Position numbers and translations under genes: made by a program. DNA of 64,000 bases from an uncultured Comamonas sp. (GTDB lineage Bacteria; Pseudomonadota; Gammaproteobacteria; Burkholderiales; Burkholderiaceae_C), in NCBI GenBank assembly GCA_947306475.1, contig CAMZGS010000004.1, positions 124,001-188,000 on the forward strand, written 5' to 3'. The first letter of the stretch is position 1. Every line of letters starts with the position of its first letter. The notes beneath the pieces are model-generated. The model was not told the DNA's origin. It saw nothing but the letters and a program-made list of their open reading frames with translations, and did not search any database. Positions 45,193-57,189 of the stretch are shown here, piece by piece.

Positions 45193-45198
45193 TATAAT
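45193..45198 (+). promoter_or_regulatory. -10 element for the OmpA-lipoprotein operon
   Basis: A perfect TATAAT 116 bp upstream of the first ATG. The -35 region is weak (AAAGAT at 17-bp spacing; TTCACA at 22 bp), so activation by a regulator is possible. Confidence 0.4.
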
Positions 45199-45313
45199 CG
45201 TCCGCCCTTTTGACAGGTGGTGATTTTTTGTAAGTCGGCCAGCCTTTGAGATTTTGAGAGCCTGTCGGCCTCCCTCCCATTGAGCAGGCAGCTCAACCAT
45301 TGGAAACCAGTGC

Positions 45314-47020
45314 ATGCAACCCAAGAAAAACCGTGAACCTCAAGCTGCTCCAGAACGAGCGAAGTCTTTCTGGCCACAGCGTTGCCTGGTGGCAGCCGCT
45401 GTGCTGCTGCTGGTCACGGGATGCCAGACCACCCAGAGTGGCGGTCAGTTGCGCTATGGCACCACAACCACAGGTGCTGCCAGCGAGGACCCCTGCTCCC
45501 ACAAGGCACGCAACATCGGCATTGCCGCTGGTGCGACCATCGGCGGTGCCGCCGGCCACGTCGTGGGCGAGGGAAAGACTGCAGCCATTCTCATCGGTGC
45601 CGGACTGGGTGCCCTGTTTGGTGGCGTCATTGGCAACAACATCGACCAGCGCCGCTGCGAACTGCATCGGCTGGCGCAGGAACACAACCTGCAAATGCAG
45701 GTGCAGGATATTCAATCCGTGCAGGAAGGGAAAAAAGCCAATACGCTGGGCCTGAGCGTATCTGTGCGCGATAACGGCGGGCAATTCGCCAGTGGCGCAA
45801 GAAAACCCAATGCTGCCGGCGCCAAGGCATTTGCAGCCATTGCACAAAGCTACCGCCAAAGCCTGGAGGGCGAAACGCCGCAACAAACCCAGGAACGTCT
45901 GAGGAAAATGCGGATTTTGCTGGTCGGGCACACCGACGACACCGGCTCCAGCGCAGGCAATGCCAACCTGTCGGAAGCGCGCGCCCAGGCTGTGGCCGAG
46001 ATTTTTGCGGCCGCAGGCTTCAGCAAACAGCAAATCTTTTACCAGGGTGCGGGTGAAACGCTGCCCATTGCCAGCAATGCCGCCGAAGAAGGGCGTGCAC
46101 TCAACCGCCGCGTGGAAATTGTGGATTTGAGCGACGACAACGCCTTCAACGCCTACCTGGCCGGGCGGCGTGCCAATACGGAGTTCTACCGCTCGTCAGC
46201 TCAGGCTTCGGTGACGGGCGCCGGTGGTGCGGCAACAACTTCCGCCAGTGGGCGCAAGCCTTCGCGCAAAGGCAGTGCTGCTGCCCCGTCCAAGGCAGGA
46301 ACAGCTGCAACCGCCAGGAAGGGCGACGCACCGGCAGCGCGCCAGCCAGCCGGTACTGCTGGCAACACCACCACGACAGCGCAGGCCCCCACCCCTCGCA
46401 AAGGCGCTACGGCCACAGGGCCGGCCCGGCTCCCGGCAGGCAAGCGCTCGGGCCCGGAAATCGACTTTGGCGGACAAGCCATCGTGGGGCAGGCTACTGT
46501 CGTCGGCATTGGAGCCGTGCAGCAAAGTGGCTCAACGTTCCCGTGGCTGTCCACTGCCCAGGCCAACGAAACTGCGCCCCTGGGCAGCTGCCTGCATGAC
46601 CGCCCGCGCGTGTCCCACGGCGTGAAGTCCCTGAGCACCAACGAGCTGCGTACCACCGACTATCTGCCCGGGATGTACAGCTCCAGCTGGATCGCCAACG
46701 TCAATGGGCATCTGGTGGCACTCAACCACGTGGCCGTGCTGCGCGACGGTGCTCTTCCTGCCCGCAAACCCGACCTGTTGATCTACACCAATTACACCAA
46801 CGACGGCCAGGCAAAACCTACTTGGCGCAGCAGCCCCGAGGTGAATACCTACAACGGCGAGAAAGGAATCTTGTACCGGGTCTTTGCCTCCGGCCCCGTG
46901 CAATGCATGGACATTCTGATTCCTCACCAAAACCCGCGCCAAGCCCCTGGCTCCAACCTCATATACCCGAAACAGGGCGATTATTTCCAAGTCACTTTCG
47001 CCCCTGCATTGGCCAAGTAA
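45314..47020 (+). CDS. OmpA-domain lipoprotein with C-terminal extension
   Basis: 568 residues. The lipobox is VTGC with Cys37. A glycine zipper follows at about 68-110 (GIAAGATIGGAAGHVVGEGK, GAGLGALFGGVIGNNID). An OmpA-like peptidoglycan-binding domain at about 198-275 contains GHTDDTGSSAGNANLSEARA and NRRVEIV. Residues 295-385 are a low-complexity Ala/Thr/Lys/Gly/Pro linker. A 170-residue C-terminal domain that I do not recognise has two Cys (GSCLHD, VQCMDI) that could pair. It should tether the outer membrane to peptidoglycan and present the C-terminal domain in the periplasm. It is the first of three adjacent genes and lies 28 bp before the next. Confidence 0.75.
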   Translation: MQPKKNREPQAAPERAKSFWPQRCLVAAAVLLLVTGCQTTQSGGQLRYGTTTTGAASEDPCSHKARNIGIAAGATIGGAAGHVVGEGKTAAILIGAGLGALFGGVIGNNIDQRRCELHRLAQEHNLQMQVQDIQSVQEGKKANTLGLSVSVRDNGGQFASGARKPNAAGAKAFAAIAQSYRQSLEGETPQQTQERLRKMRILLVGHTDDTGSSAGNANLSEARAQAVAEIFAAAGFSKQQIFYQGAGETLPIASNAAEEGRALNRRVEIVDLSDDNAFNAYLAGRRANTEFYRSSAQASVTGAGGAATTSASGRKPSRKGSAAAPSKAGTAATARKGDAPAARQPAGTAGNTTTTAQAPTPRKGATATGPARLPAGKRSGPEIDFGGQAIVGQATVVGIGAVQQSGSTFPWLSTAQANETAPLGSCLHDRPRVSHGVKSLSTNELRTTDYLPGMYSSSWIANVNGHLVALNHVAVLRDGALPARKPDLLIYTNYTNDGQAKPTWRSSPEVNTYNGEKGILYRVFASGPVQCMDILIPHQNPRQAPGSNLIYPKQGDYFQVTFAPALAK

Positions 47021-47048
47021 CCCGACAATCTGAAAACAAGGAAAATCT

Positions 47049-48551
47049 ATGGACTCAATGATTGAGTTTGCCACACGCAATATTGCAGCCATCGGCTTTT
47101 TTGCCGCCACTGCACTGGTGTTGATGGCCTATATTGCCAGCAACCGTTTCCAGTTCTGGGTGACGGATTTCTGGGTGACATTTCCCTTCATCGGCCCCAT
47201 GGCACGCCTGTCCAAGGACATCACACACGGCGCCAATGGCTGGTTGCGCGCCGAAGAATCGCTGTGCGGCAAGTACAAGACTTACTGCAACCTGCTGCCC
47301 CGCGACCTGTTCAACGAGCGTACCGAGTACCTGCGCAAAGCCGCTGATCTGGGGCGCACGCCCACGCCATTCTGGGTGCTGAGCCTGCTGGTGATCCTGG
47401 TGATTGCCGAAGGCCTGGGCTTTTCCTACCTGCTGGGCACCTGGATGGCCCGCGAAGGCAGCGCCAACACCCACACCTTGCTGATGTTTGCCATCGTGCT
47501 GGTGCTGTGCGTCATCCTGGTGGCCATCACCCACTTTGCAGGCAAGCAGTTTTACCGTACCTCCCTGCTGCGCTCGTGCTTCAAGCGCTTCAAGGAGCGT
47601 GGCGGCGACGACTACGCCGTGCGCCGCGTCAAGCTCGACGAGCATCAATCCCTGGACGACAACGCACCGGAGTTCAAACAGATCATCAACCGCGTGGCCC
47701 AGCACTCGCACGACAAGGGCAGCTATGCGGGCATGGTCATCGCGGTGATCACCATCATTTCGATTGCCGTGATCTCCACCTACATGCGCATGCAGAACCT
47801 GGAAAACGAAATCCTGCGCGAGACCACCTTGGCCGAGCAAAGCGCCGGCGCCGATGCCAGCTCAGGCAACCCCTTTGGGAATCTGACCCTGCCTGCTGAA
47901 GTTCGCCAGGCACAGCAGCAGGCCGACAACCAGGCGAAAAAGGAAGCCACCAATGCCCTCAAAAGCGAAGGCATGGCGGCTTTTGCCATCCTGGCGGTGA
48001 TCTTTACAGTGACGCAGATTGTGGGTATCGGCGCAGGCTACATGTATGGCTTTGCCGGACAGGAATCCAAGGATGCCTACCGGGAACTGGGGGGCTTTTC
48101 CACCTACGAAAGCTACCTGGCCCACTACCGCCCACGCCGTGACCTGGCCAATTCGCGCCTGAAGGATTTGCAGCAGCGCCTGGAAGAGTCCTCGCACACT
48201 CCGCTGTCCCTGACCCGGACCTTTGACGACTACCTGTACGAGCAGCGCGTCAAGGAGGCCCAGGATAGCCATGATCCCAAGACGCACAATCCTCCCGCTG
48301 CCCCCGTCAACACTGCGCCCAGCGGGCAGACGTCCCCGACGACCAACACCGCCGCACCAGTCCTGACGCTGGACGCCATCAAGGCCGAGATCGAGCGCCT
48401 CAACAACGCAGAGGCAGAAAAGGCCTATTTCCTGACACTGCCCGCCACCCTGCGTGCCAATGCCGAGCTGCAAGCGTGGCTCAAGCAGCGCAAGAGCGAC
48501 CGTGAAGCCGCCGCAGCGGCAGAAAAGGTGGACGCCGATGAGCTGTTCTGA
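47049..48551 (+). CDS. uncharacterised polytopic membrane protein
   Basis: 500 residues from ATG 47049 behind AAGGAAA. About five transmembrane helices: residues 11-30, 108-130, 141-163, 225-243 and 310-333. Charged loops lie between them and a 165-residue polar C-terminal tail is Pro/Ala/Thr-rich and then Glu/Ala-rich and helical. Segment AEQSAGADASSGNPFGN, before the last helix, probably faces the periplasm. I recognise no family. It is the middle gene of the operon and overlaps the next gene by 14 bases, so the products probably act together at the inner membrane. Confidence 0.65.
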   Translation: MDSMIEFATRNIAAIGFFAATALVLMAYIASNRFQFWVTDFWVTFPFIGPMARLSKDITHGANGWLRAEESLCGKYKTYCNLLPRDLFNERTEYLRKAADLGRTPTPFWVLSLLVILVIAEGLGFSYLLGTWMAREGSANTHTLLMFAIVLVLCVILVAITHFAGKQFYRTSLLRSCFKRFKERGGDDYAVRRVKLDEHQSLDDNAPEFKQIINRVAQHSHDKGSYAGMVIAVITIISIAVISTYMRMQNLENEILRETTLAEQSAGADASSGNPFGNLTLPAEVRQAQQQADNQAKKEATNALKSEGMAAFAILAVIFTVTQIVGIGAGYMYGFAGQESKDAYRELGGFSTYESYLAHYRPRRDLANSRLKDLQQRLEESSHTPLSLTRTFDDYLYEQRVKEAQDSHDPKTHNPPAAPVNTAPSGQTSPTTNTAAPVLTLDAIKAEIERLNNAEAEKAYFLTLPATLRANAELQAWLKQRKSDREAAAAAEKVDADELF

Positions 48552-49449
48552 CAAACGCAAGGCACGGGCTGCTGGCGCCGCCCGTGCATGGGTCCGCCGA
48601 GGCGCTGCCGCCTGCACGGTACTGCTGGCCAGCACCCTGGCACAGGCTGCCGGGATCAGCGCCAGTGACACCCCCAGCTGCTACGCCGCCAACAAACTGG
48701 ACATTCCCGCCCCCACACCGGAACGCGAAGTGTTCGTGCTGCTGGACCAGACCACGCCGCTGGATGCCACGCTGCAACGTTCCGTGGCCGAAAACCTGGA
48801 TCGCCTGCTCCAGCCCGGCACCGCTTATTCGCTGGCCACCTTCTCTTCGTTCGGACAGGGGCGCTATCTGGAAGTGCTGAGCGCAGGCACGCTGGAACGC
48901 CCCCTGCCTGATGCCGCACGCAACAGCATCGGCGTCAAGGTGCTGCGCAATTTCGATGCCTGCCTCCAGGGCCAGCAACGGTACGTGCGCACGCAAGCGG
49001 CGCAAACCCTGCAACAAGGCCTGGCGGGTATCAGCACCGCCTACGTCAAGTCGGACGTGATGGCCAGCATTCGGGAAATCTCCAGCCGCGTTCAGCAGTC
49101 CAGGGCCGCCGACAGGATTCTCTTCGTGGTCTCCGACATGCTGGAAAACTCCGGCGTCAGCAGCTTCTACGCCCAGCGCAACATGCGCCAGATCGACGCG
49201 GCAACAGAGCTGAAGAAGGCGGAGGCCAACGGCATGCTGGCCAGCCTGGCCGGAGCGCGAGTCTTCGTGCTGGGCGCAGGCCTGGTGCAGGACCCGAAAG
49301 CGAAAAACGGCGTAGCCAGGGACAGCGGCGTGTACCGTGACCCCAGGGCCATGGCAGCCCTCAAGGATTTCTGGGCTCAGTACTTCCAGCGCAGTCAGGC
49401 CACGCTGGAGCAGTTTGGCATGCCGGCCCTGCTGGTTCCTGTCAACTGA
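48538..49449 (+). CDS. secreted vWA-like protein
   Basis: 303 residues from ATG 48538, overlapping the upstream gene. An N-terminal signal peptide (AACTVLLASTLAQAAGI) exports it. The mature protein looks like a von Willebrand A fold: first strand EVFVLLDQTTPLD in place of the MIDAS DxSxS, then DRILFVVSDMLENSG as the next core strand, and ARVFVLGAGLV near the end. The metal-site serines are partly replaced, so metal binding is uncertain. Such domains often mediate protein contacts in envelope complexes. Third gene of the operon, followed by a bidirectional terminator. Confidence 0.6.
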   Translation: MSCSDKRKARAAGAARAWVRRGAAACTVLLASTLAQAAGISASDTPSCYAANKLDIPAPTPEREVFVLLDQTTPLDATLQRSVAENLDRLLQPGTAYSLATFSSFGQGRYLEVLSAGTLERPLPDAARNSIGVKVLRNFDACLQGQQRYVRTQAAQTLQQGLAGISTAYVKSDVMASIREISSRVQQSRAADRILFVVSDMLENSGVSSFYAQRNMRQIDAATELKKAEANGMLASLAGARVFVLGAGLVQDPKAKNGVARDSGVYRDPRAMAALKDFWAQYFQRSQATLEQFGMPALLVPVN

Positions 49450-49528
49450 TCCACTGCTGCCGACACGGTGCCAGGTCGTGTCGGCAACCCATCCGGACAC
49501 CTACGGCAGCCAGGTGCTGCCGCAATGC

Positions 49529-49564
49529 AAAAACCCCGTAGGTCCAGGGACCTACGGGGTTTTC
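49529..49564. terminator. bidirectional terminator between the envelope operon and tRNA-Ser
   Basis: CCCCGTAGGTC (49534-49544) and GACCTACGGGG (49549-49559) form a perfect 11-bp stem flanked by A and T runs, serving the plus-strand vWA-like gene and the minus-strand tRNA-Ser. Confidence 0.88.
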
Positions 49565-49569
49565 TCATC

Positions 49570-49659
<90 letters not shown>

Positions 49660-49743
49660 GGTGTGTCGAAGTCCACGATTCTAGCAGCAATTTTGTGTAC
49701 TTCGAACAAATTACCGGCGACTCACACCCGTCAGAGAACACGC

Positions 49744-49761
49744 ATGTCACGCCGTTTTCAC
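49744..49761 (+). promoter_or_regulatory. candidate Pho box for the second PstS-like gene
   Basis: ATGTCAC-GCCG-TTTTCAC has the 7-4-7 layout of a Pho box with one or two mismatches per half, and TCCAAT follows after exactly 10 bp, mirroring the pstS promoter. It lies about 70 bp upstream of the start codon. Weaker than the pstS box. Confidence 0.4.
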
Positions 49762-49829
49762 ATGCCTTTTGTCCAATCCCGGAAAGTTTCCACTCGAACG
49801 TTCGTGATTCCCTGCCGAAAACTGCCGAC

Positions 49830-52351
<2,522 letters not shown>

Positions 52352-52424
52352 CTACCATCGCTGCCGTGCGACGCCCGTGCACCAGCCCGCCATCCACAGC
52401 ATCAAGAGACAAGGAGACAGCTGC

Positions 52425-53087
52425 ATGTTTTACGTATTTGGCATCAACGGCCCCATGTACCAGGGCCGCAACCACGAGCGCCTGAGCCAGATTGCCTCCG
52501 TGCGCGGCGTGGCCCGCCCGGCGGGGTTGCGTGCCAATGCCTCGGGGGTGGAGTCGCGCGAAGCGCAGGCACGCCAGGCAATTGGCCAGCCCCCTTCAGA
52601 CGCACCGCCGCGCCCGCGCAGCCCGGTGAGTGCCTACATCGGCACTCAGCAAGGGCCACAGACGCAGCGCCGCCCCCTGGAGACCGTGGCCGATGTGATG
52701 ACGCGCGGTGCGCTGTGCGTTGACCCCCGCATGACGGTGGAAAAGGCCTGGGAGATCCTGACCAGCCACCGGGTGGGACAGGCGCCGGTGCTCAACGACA
52801 GCGGGCACGTCGTGGGCCTGCTGCTGCGCGCCGATGTGGCCCCTCCCTCACTGACCCACGGCCCCAGCCCGCAAATGGCGCAGCGCCTGGTACGGGAGGT
52901 GATGGTCACCCCGGTGCCAGCCGTCTCGGAAGAGACGCTGCTGCGCCGTCTGGCCTATGTGCTCATGGACACGGGCTTGCCTGGTCTGCCCGTCACCGAT
53001 GCCAACGGCTCGCTCAGCGGCTTTGTCAGCCGCACCGACATCCTGCGCGCCGTAGCAGCCGACCCACCGCTGGATCTGTGGTCGTAA
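52425..53087 (+). CDS. CBS-domain protein
   Basis: 220 residues from ATG 52425 behind AAGGAGA. The N-terminal 85 residues are polar and Arg/Pro/Ala-rich (FYVFGINGPMYQGRNHERL at the start). Two CBS motifs follow, at about residues 88-140 (VADVMTRGALCVDPRMTVEK, VVGLLLRADV) and 155-215 (VREVMVTPVPAVSEETLLRR, LSGFVSRTDILRAV). Paired CBS modules bind adenine nucleotides as regulatory sensors. No effector domain is attached, so the target is unknown. It is monocistronic, divergent from serS. Confidence 0.8.
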   Translation: MFYVFGINGPMYQGRNHERLSQIASVRGVARPAGLRANASGVESREAQARQAIGQPPSDAPPRPRSPVSAYIGTQQGPQTQRRPLETVADVMTRGALCVDPRMTVEKAWEILTSHRVGQAPVLNDSGHVVGLLLRADVAPPSLTHGPSPQMAQRLVREVMVTPVPAVSEETLLRRLAYVLMDTGLPGLPVTDANGSLSGFVSRTDILRAVAADPPLDLWS

Positions 53088-53092
53088 CTTTT

Positions 53093-53171
53093 GATAGCTG
53101 TTGGCACTGAATATAAAAGGGTTTCAGATAAAAAATCATCCGAAACCCTTGTTTCACGAGCGGAAGCAGCT
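53093..53171. repeat. intergenic ATAGCT-family element before the ispH stop
   Basis: GATAGCTG (53093-53100) begins the element, AGCAGCTC (53165-53172) is the degenerate far end, and a perfect nine-bp inner stem lies between (AAGGGTTTC 53117-53125, GAAACCCTT 53142-53150). It fills the space between the CBS gene and convergent ispH. Confidence 0.6.
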
Positions 53172-53172
53172 C

Positions 53173-54156
53173 TTAATTTTTTCTTTTCTGGATGCTGACC
53201 GGCTCCAGCTTCAGGCCCTTGGGCAAGGGGAACTTGACCGTCTCTTCCAGCCCTTCCATCTTGCGCACGCTCACCTCGCCCAGGCTGCGGATGCGGTCGA
53301 TCACGCCGGCCACCAGCACCTCGGGCGCCGAAGCCCCCGCCGTCACGCCCACCCGCGTGGCGTTGGCAAACCAGGCCGGTTGCAGCTCCTGGGCGTTATC
53401 GACCATGTGCGCGGGCGTGCCCAGGCGCTCGGCCAGCTCACGCAGGCGGTTGCTGTTGCTGCTGGTGGGACTGCCCACCACGATCACCACATCCACCTGC
53501 GGGGCCAGCACCTTGACCGCATCCTGGCGGTTTTGCGTGGCGTAGCAGATGTCCTGCTGCTTGGGTTCGCGCACATTGGGAAAGCGCGCCCGGATGGCAG
53601 CCTTGATGCCGGCAGCATCGTCCACGCTGAGCGTGGTCTGCGTGACCACGGCCAGCTTGTCCGTCTGGCGCGGCTGCACCCTGGCAACGTCGTCCTCGTC
53701 CTCAACCAGATGAATGCCTTCGCTGAGCTGCCCCATGGTGCCTTCCACCTCAGGGTGGCCCTTGTGGCCGATCATCAGGAACTCGTAGCCCTCCCTGGCC
53801 AGCTTGGCCACTTCCACGTGCACCTTGGTCACCAGGGGGCAGGTGGCATCGAACACATTGAAGCCCCGGGCCCGGGCCTCTTCCTGCACAGCCTTGCTCA
53901 CGCCGTGGGCGCTGAACACCAGGGTGGCACCGGGCGGCACCTCGGCCAGGTCTTCGATGAAGATGGCACCGCGCGCCTTCAGGTCGTTGACCACATAGGT
54001 GTTGTGCACGATCTCGTGGCGCACATAGATCGGGGCACCGAACTTGGCCAGGGCGCGTTCGACAATTTCGATGGCGCGGTCCACACCGGCGCAAAAGCCG
54101 CGCGGCTCGGCCAGCAGGATTTCCTTGCCAGCCTGGGTTTGCTGTGCCGCGCTCAC
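53173..54156 (-). CDS. ispH: 4-hydroxy-3-methylbut-2-enyl diphosphate reductase
   Basis: 327 residues. I chose GTG 54156 (VSAAQQTQ), one base after the fkpB stop and 10 bases after GGAG; a longer frame begins inside fkpB. Last enzyme of the MEP isoprenoid pathway, with an Fe-S cluster. The three cluster Cys are in [25 protein letters not shown] and [10 protein letters not shown]. Also present are [13 protein letters not shown] with the catalytic Glu, and [10 protein letters not shown]. The fkpB-ispH pair is a conserved proteobacterial operon. Confidence 0.95.
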   Translation of the reverse strand: MSAAQQTQAGKEILLAEPRGFCAGVDRAIEIVERALAKFGAPIYVRHEIVHNTYVVNDLKARGAIFIEDLAEVPPGATLVFSAHGVSKAVQEEARARGFNVFDATCPLVTKVHVEVAKLAREGYEFLMIGHKGHPEVEGTMGQLSEGIHLVEDEDDVARVQPRQTDKLAVVTQTTLSVDDAAGIKAAIRARFPNVREPKQQDICYATQNRQDAVKVLAPQVDVVIVVGSPTSSNSNRLRELAERLGTPAHMVDNAQELQPAWFANATRVGVTAGASAPEVLVAGVIDRIRSLGEVSVRKMEGLEETVKFPLPKGLKLEPVSIQKRKN

Positions 54157-54157
54157 G

Positions 54158-54640
54158 TCACAGCACTCCGATGATTTCCACTTCAAACGTCACCGGCTGG
54201 CCTGCCAGCGGGTGGTTGAAGTCGAAGCACACTGCGCCGTCCTCGCGCACCTGCACCACCGCACCGGCGTAGCTGCCCTGACCGTCCGGGGTGGGGAATT
54301 CGACCACTTCGCCCACCTCATACTGCTCGGCCGGATCGCCCTGCGCATCCAGCAGCTTGCGTGCCACCCACTGCACCAGCTGCGGGTTGCGCTCACCAAA
54401 GGCGGCACCAGCGGGCAGCTCGAACTGGGCACGCTCGCCCTCAGCCATGCCGATGAGCTTTTCTTCCAGCGCGGGCGAGAGCTCGCCCATGCCCAGCGTC
54501 AGGGTGCTGGGCTTGCCGCCGAACGTGTTCACCACGTCGCCCGTGGGGCCGCTCAGGCGGTAGTGCAGGGTCAAAAAGGCGCCCGATTGCACGCGGGCGC
54601 CCGGCGGATTCTGGGATGCGGTATCAGAGGTATGGGTCAT
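54158..54640 (-). CDS. fkpB: FKBP-type peptidyl-prolyl isomerase FkpB/SlpA
   Basis: 160 residues from ATG 54640. An FKBP domain with an inserted flap, as in SlyD and Slp[21 protein letters not shown], the [20 protein letters not shown] segment, and [22 protein letters not shown] at the end. The His-rich metal-binding tail of SlyD is absent, which favours FkpB. Cytoplasmic folding helper. It precedes ispH with a one-base gap. Confidence 0.9.
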   Translation of the reverse strand: MTHTSDTASQNPPGARVQSGAFLTLHYRLSGPTGDVVNTFGGKPSTLTLGMGELSPALEEKLIGMAEGERAQFELPAGAAFGERNPQLVQWVARKLLDAQGDPAEQYEVGEVVEFPTPDGQGSYAGAVVQVREDGAVCFDFNHPLAGQPVTFEVEIIGVL

Positions 54641-54751
54641 GGAACTGCCTTTAAACTGCCCGCCATTGTAGAAAGCCCCCCAAACCCCCACGCCAACGGC
54701 GTGTGCTTGGCGCTGTGCCGCGCGCGCCCTGGTGGATGTCTTTCGTCCGCG

Positions 54752-55429
54752 ATGTCCCTTAAAGATCTGCCCTCCGACAGCCTGCCGCGCGAGAAGCTCC
54801 TGACGCGCGGGCCTGCGGCCCTGTCCGATGCCGAGCTGCTGGCCATCCTGCTGCGCACGGGTCTGGCCGGGCGCAGCGTGCTGCACATGGCGCAGGACCT
54901 GCTCGACAGCCAGGGCGGCCTGGCGGGCCTGCTGATGGCCAACAGCGATCGGGCGCTCAGCGGCATCAAGGGCCTGGGGCCAGCCAAGCGGTCCGAAATT
55001 TTGGCCGTGATGGAGCTGGCCCGCCGCGCCACCGCCCAGCAGCTGCGCCAGAGCGAGGTCTTCGACAGCCCCCAGGCCGTGCAGCGCTACCTGCAGATGC
55101 ACCTGGCGCACCTGCGCCACGAAGTGTTTGCCGTGCTGTTTCTGGACAGCCAGCACCGCCTGATTGCGCTGGAGGAGCTGTTTCGCGGCACGCTCACACA
55201 GACCTCGGTGTACCCGCGCGAGGTGGTGCTGCGCGCCCTGCACCACCACGCTGCCGCGCTCATCCTGGCGCACAACCACCCCAGCGGCAGCGTCGAGCCC
55301 AGCCAGGCCGACCAGCACCTGACCAGCACCCTCAAGACCGCCCTGGCCCTGGTGGACGTACGCGTGCTCGACCACATCATCGTCGCCCAGGGCGCTTCCC
55401 TGTCCATGGCCGAGCGGGGGTTGCTATGA
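54752..55429 (+). CDS. radC: RadC/YicR-family protein with JAMM motif
   Basis: 225 residues from ATG 54752. An N-terminal HhH region ([28 protein letters not shown]) precedes the RadC/JAB domain with the metal-site motif [15 protein letters not shown] (H-x-H-x7-S-x2-D). Chromosomal RadC function is unsettled; it is not a confirmed repair factor. It overlaps the next gene by four bases and is divergent from fkpB-ispH. Confidence 0.92.
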   Translation: MSLKDLPSDSLPREKLLTRGPAALSDAELLAILLRTGLAGRSVLHMAQDLLDSQGGLAGLLMANSDRALSGIKGLGPAKRSEILAVMELARRATAQQLRQSEVFDSPQAVQRYLQMHLAHLRHEVFAVLFLDSQHRLIALEELFRGTLTQTSVYPREVVLRALHHHAAALILAHNHPSGSVEPSQADQHLTSTLKTALALVDVRVLDHIIVAQGASLSMAERGLL

Positions 55430-56103
55430 GCCGCCGCAGCACCCCGTCCGTGGCCCTGTCGGGCCTGCACAGCCTCAAGACCGTGGCCAAGGAGATCAAG
55501 GCCCGCCACGCCCAGCAGCAGGCACTGCGCCAAGCACAGGAGGCGGCCCAGCGCCAGGCGCAGCTGGAGCGCAACCTGTTTGCCCTCAGCGTCGGCAAGG
55601 TCACGCCGCTGCGCCCGCGCAATGTGTACCAGATCCCCATGCAGCCCGCGCCACCAGAGCCGCTACAGCTACAACTGGATGAGCAAAACGTGCTGCGCGA
55701 AGCCATGAGCGATGCCTTTGACGTCAGCACCCTGCTGGAGGTCGATGCCGAGCTGAGCTTTCGCCGCCCCGGCATCGGCCCGGACGTGACCCGCAAGCTG
55801 CGCGCCGGTCACTGGAGCATTCAGCGCCAGCTGGACCTGCACGGCCTGCGCACCGACGAGGCGCGCGAGGCCCTGGGCCAGTTCATCCGCCTGTCGCACC
55901 GCACCGGCCTGCGCTGCGTGCGCATCATCCACGGCAAGGGCCTGGGATCGCCCGGCAGGGTGCCCGTCCTCAAGTCCAAGGTGCTGAGCTGGCTGGTGCA
56001 AAAGCGCGAAGTGCTGGCCTTCGTCCAGGCCAGACCCGCCGATGGCGGCGCCGGCGCCCTGCTGGTGCTGCTGCAGCCAGGTGCGCGATTGGCACACCGT
56101 TGA
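55426..56103 (+). CDS. Smr-domain protein
   Basis: 225 residues starting at ATG 55426 inside the radC stop (ATGA overlap). The N-terminal half is basic, Gln/Arg/Ala-rich and helical. Residues 135-220 form an Smr (MutS2 C-terminal type) domain with [15 protein letters not shown] and [20 protein letters not shown], the nuclease-fold signature. Stand-alone Smr proteins of this type (YdaL/SmrA-like) act as nucleases on RNA or branched DNA in the cases studied; the substrate here is unknown. Confidence 0.88.
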   Translation: MSRRSTPSVALSGLHSLKTVAKEIKARHAQQQALRQAQEAAQRQAQLERNLFALSVGKVTPLRPRNVYQIPMQPAPPEPLQLQLDEQNVLREAMSDAFDVSTLLEVDAELSFRRPGIGPDVTRKLRAGHWSIQRQLDLHGLRTDEAREALGQFIRLSHRTGLRCVRIIHGKGLGSPGRVPVLKSKVLSWLVQKREVLAFVQARPADGGAGALLVLLQPGARLAHR

Positions 56104-56208
56104 TCACGAATTCCCCCGAGGACGCCAAGGCTACTGTCATAATCGGTTGCAATCGTCACCGTACGTGTATCTCCGATTTCGCCACCGACTCCGCTGTCCC
56201 TGCCCACC

Positions 56209-57189
56209 ATGCCACGCGTCCTACGCTTTCTGTGTTCTCTCCTGGCTCTGGCGGGACTCACTCTGTTCCTGACCAGTTGCGGCCCACGCTACCAGGCCCC
56301 CCTGACGCTGGGCAGCAACACCTGGATCGGTTACGAACCACTGTATCTGGCGCGTGAGCTGGGCTACTACGAGGGCCACAACCTGCGCCTGGTGGAACTG
56401 GGCTCCACCACGCAGGCCCTGGATGCGCTGCGCGTGGGCAAGCTGGATCTGGCCGCCCTCACCCTGGATGAGGCCCTGATGCTGCGCCAGGAGCAGGTAC
56501 CCATCTCCGTGCTGTGGGTGCTCAACATTTCCGCCGGGGCCGATACGGTGATCGCTCAGCCCCACATCACCAGCCTGGAGCAGCTGCGCGGCAAGCGCAT
56601 CGGCGTGGAGCAGACCGCCGTGGGCGCCTACATGCTGGATGCCGCGCTGCGCCACGCGGGCCTGCAGGTGGAGGATGTGACCATCCTGCCCATGCCGGTG
56701 GACGAGCACGTGCCCGCCTGGCGCCACCGCACCGTCGATGCCGTGGTCACCTTCGATCCCGCGCGCCAGATACTGCTGAACGAAGGTGGGGTGGAGCTGC
56801 TCACCAGCGCTGCCCTGCCCGGCGAGATCGTGGATGTGCTGGTGGCCCGCAACGAAGTCCTGGAGTGCTGCAGCGCACGCATTGCCGCATTGATTGCCGG
56901 GCAGCAGCGCGCACTGCGCCATCTGCGCAACCACCCGGAAGATGCCCTGCAGCGCATGGCCCCGCGCCAGGGCATTCCCCCCGAAAGCGTGGCCGAGGCC
57001 CTCAAGGGCGTGGAGCTGCCCGATGAAGCCGGCAACCGCACCCTGCTGACCGGCCGACCCGCGCCGCTGGAGCACACCGCCCAGCACCTGGCCAGCATCA
57101 TGAATGAGCGAGGCCTGCTGCGCCTGCCACCAGAAAAGATTGCTCGCCTGATCGATCCCCGCTTTGCACAAGGCCCGCAGAAACCATGA
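56209..57189 (+). CDS. NMT1/SsuA-like solute-binding lipoprotein
   Basis: 326 residues with a lipobox LTSC at about residues 21-24. The body is a type 2 periplasmic binding fold of the NMT1/SsuA group (LGSNTWIGYEPLYLARELGY, LDLAALTLDEALMLRQ, RGKRIGVEQTAVGAYML). No permease or ATPase is nearby. Instead its stop overlaps the start of a membrane GGDEF-EAL protein, so it probably delivers a ligand signal to that protein rather than feeding a transporter. The ligand is unknown. Confidence 0.85.
   Translation: MPRVLRFLCSLLALAGLTLFLTSCGPRYQAPLTLGSNTWIGYEPLYLARELGYYEGHNLRLVELGSTTQALDALRVGKLDLAALTLDEALMLRQEQVPISVLWVLNISAGADTVIAQPHITSLEQLRGKRIGVEQTAVGAYMLDAALRHAGLQVEDVTILPMPVDEHVPAWRHRTVDAVVTFDPARQILLNEGGVELLTSAALPGEIVDVLVARNEVLECCSARIAALIAGQQRALRHLRNHPEDALQRMAPRQGIPPESVAEALKGVELPDEAGNRTLLTGRPAPLEHTAQHLASIMNERGLLRLPPEKIARLIDPRFAQGPQKP

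Larger units (their letters stand above)
44929..45313. other. divergent region between tRNA-Arg and the envelope operon
   Basis: 385 bp without a credible gene; AT-rich around 45040-45200. It contains the tRNA-Arg promoter at 44943-44972 and, on the plus strand, a perfect -10 TATAAT at 45193-45198 for the operon starting at 45314. Confidence 0.6.

Noticed and set aside
45314..49449. Zorya-type anti-phage system
   Set aside because: OmpA domain is on an outer-membrane lipoprotein, no MotA-like channel and no ZorC/D/E-type partner genes.
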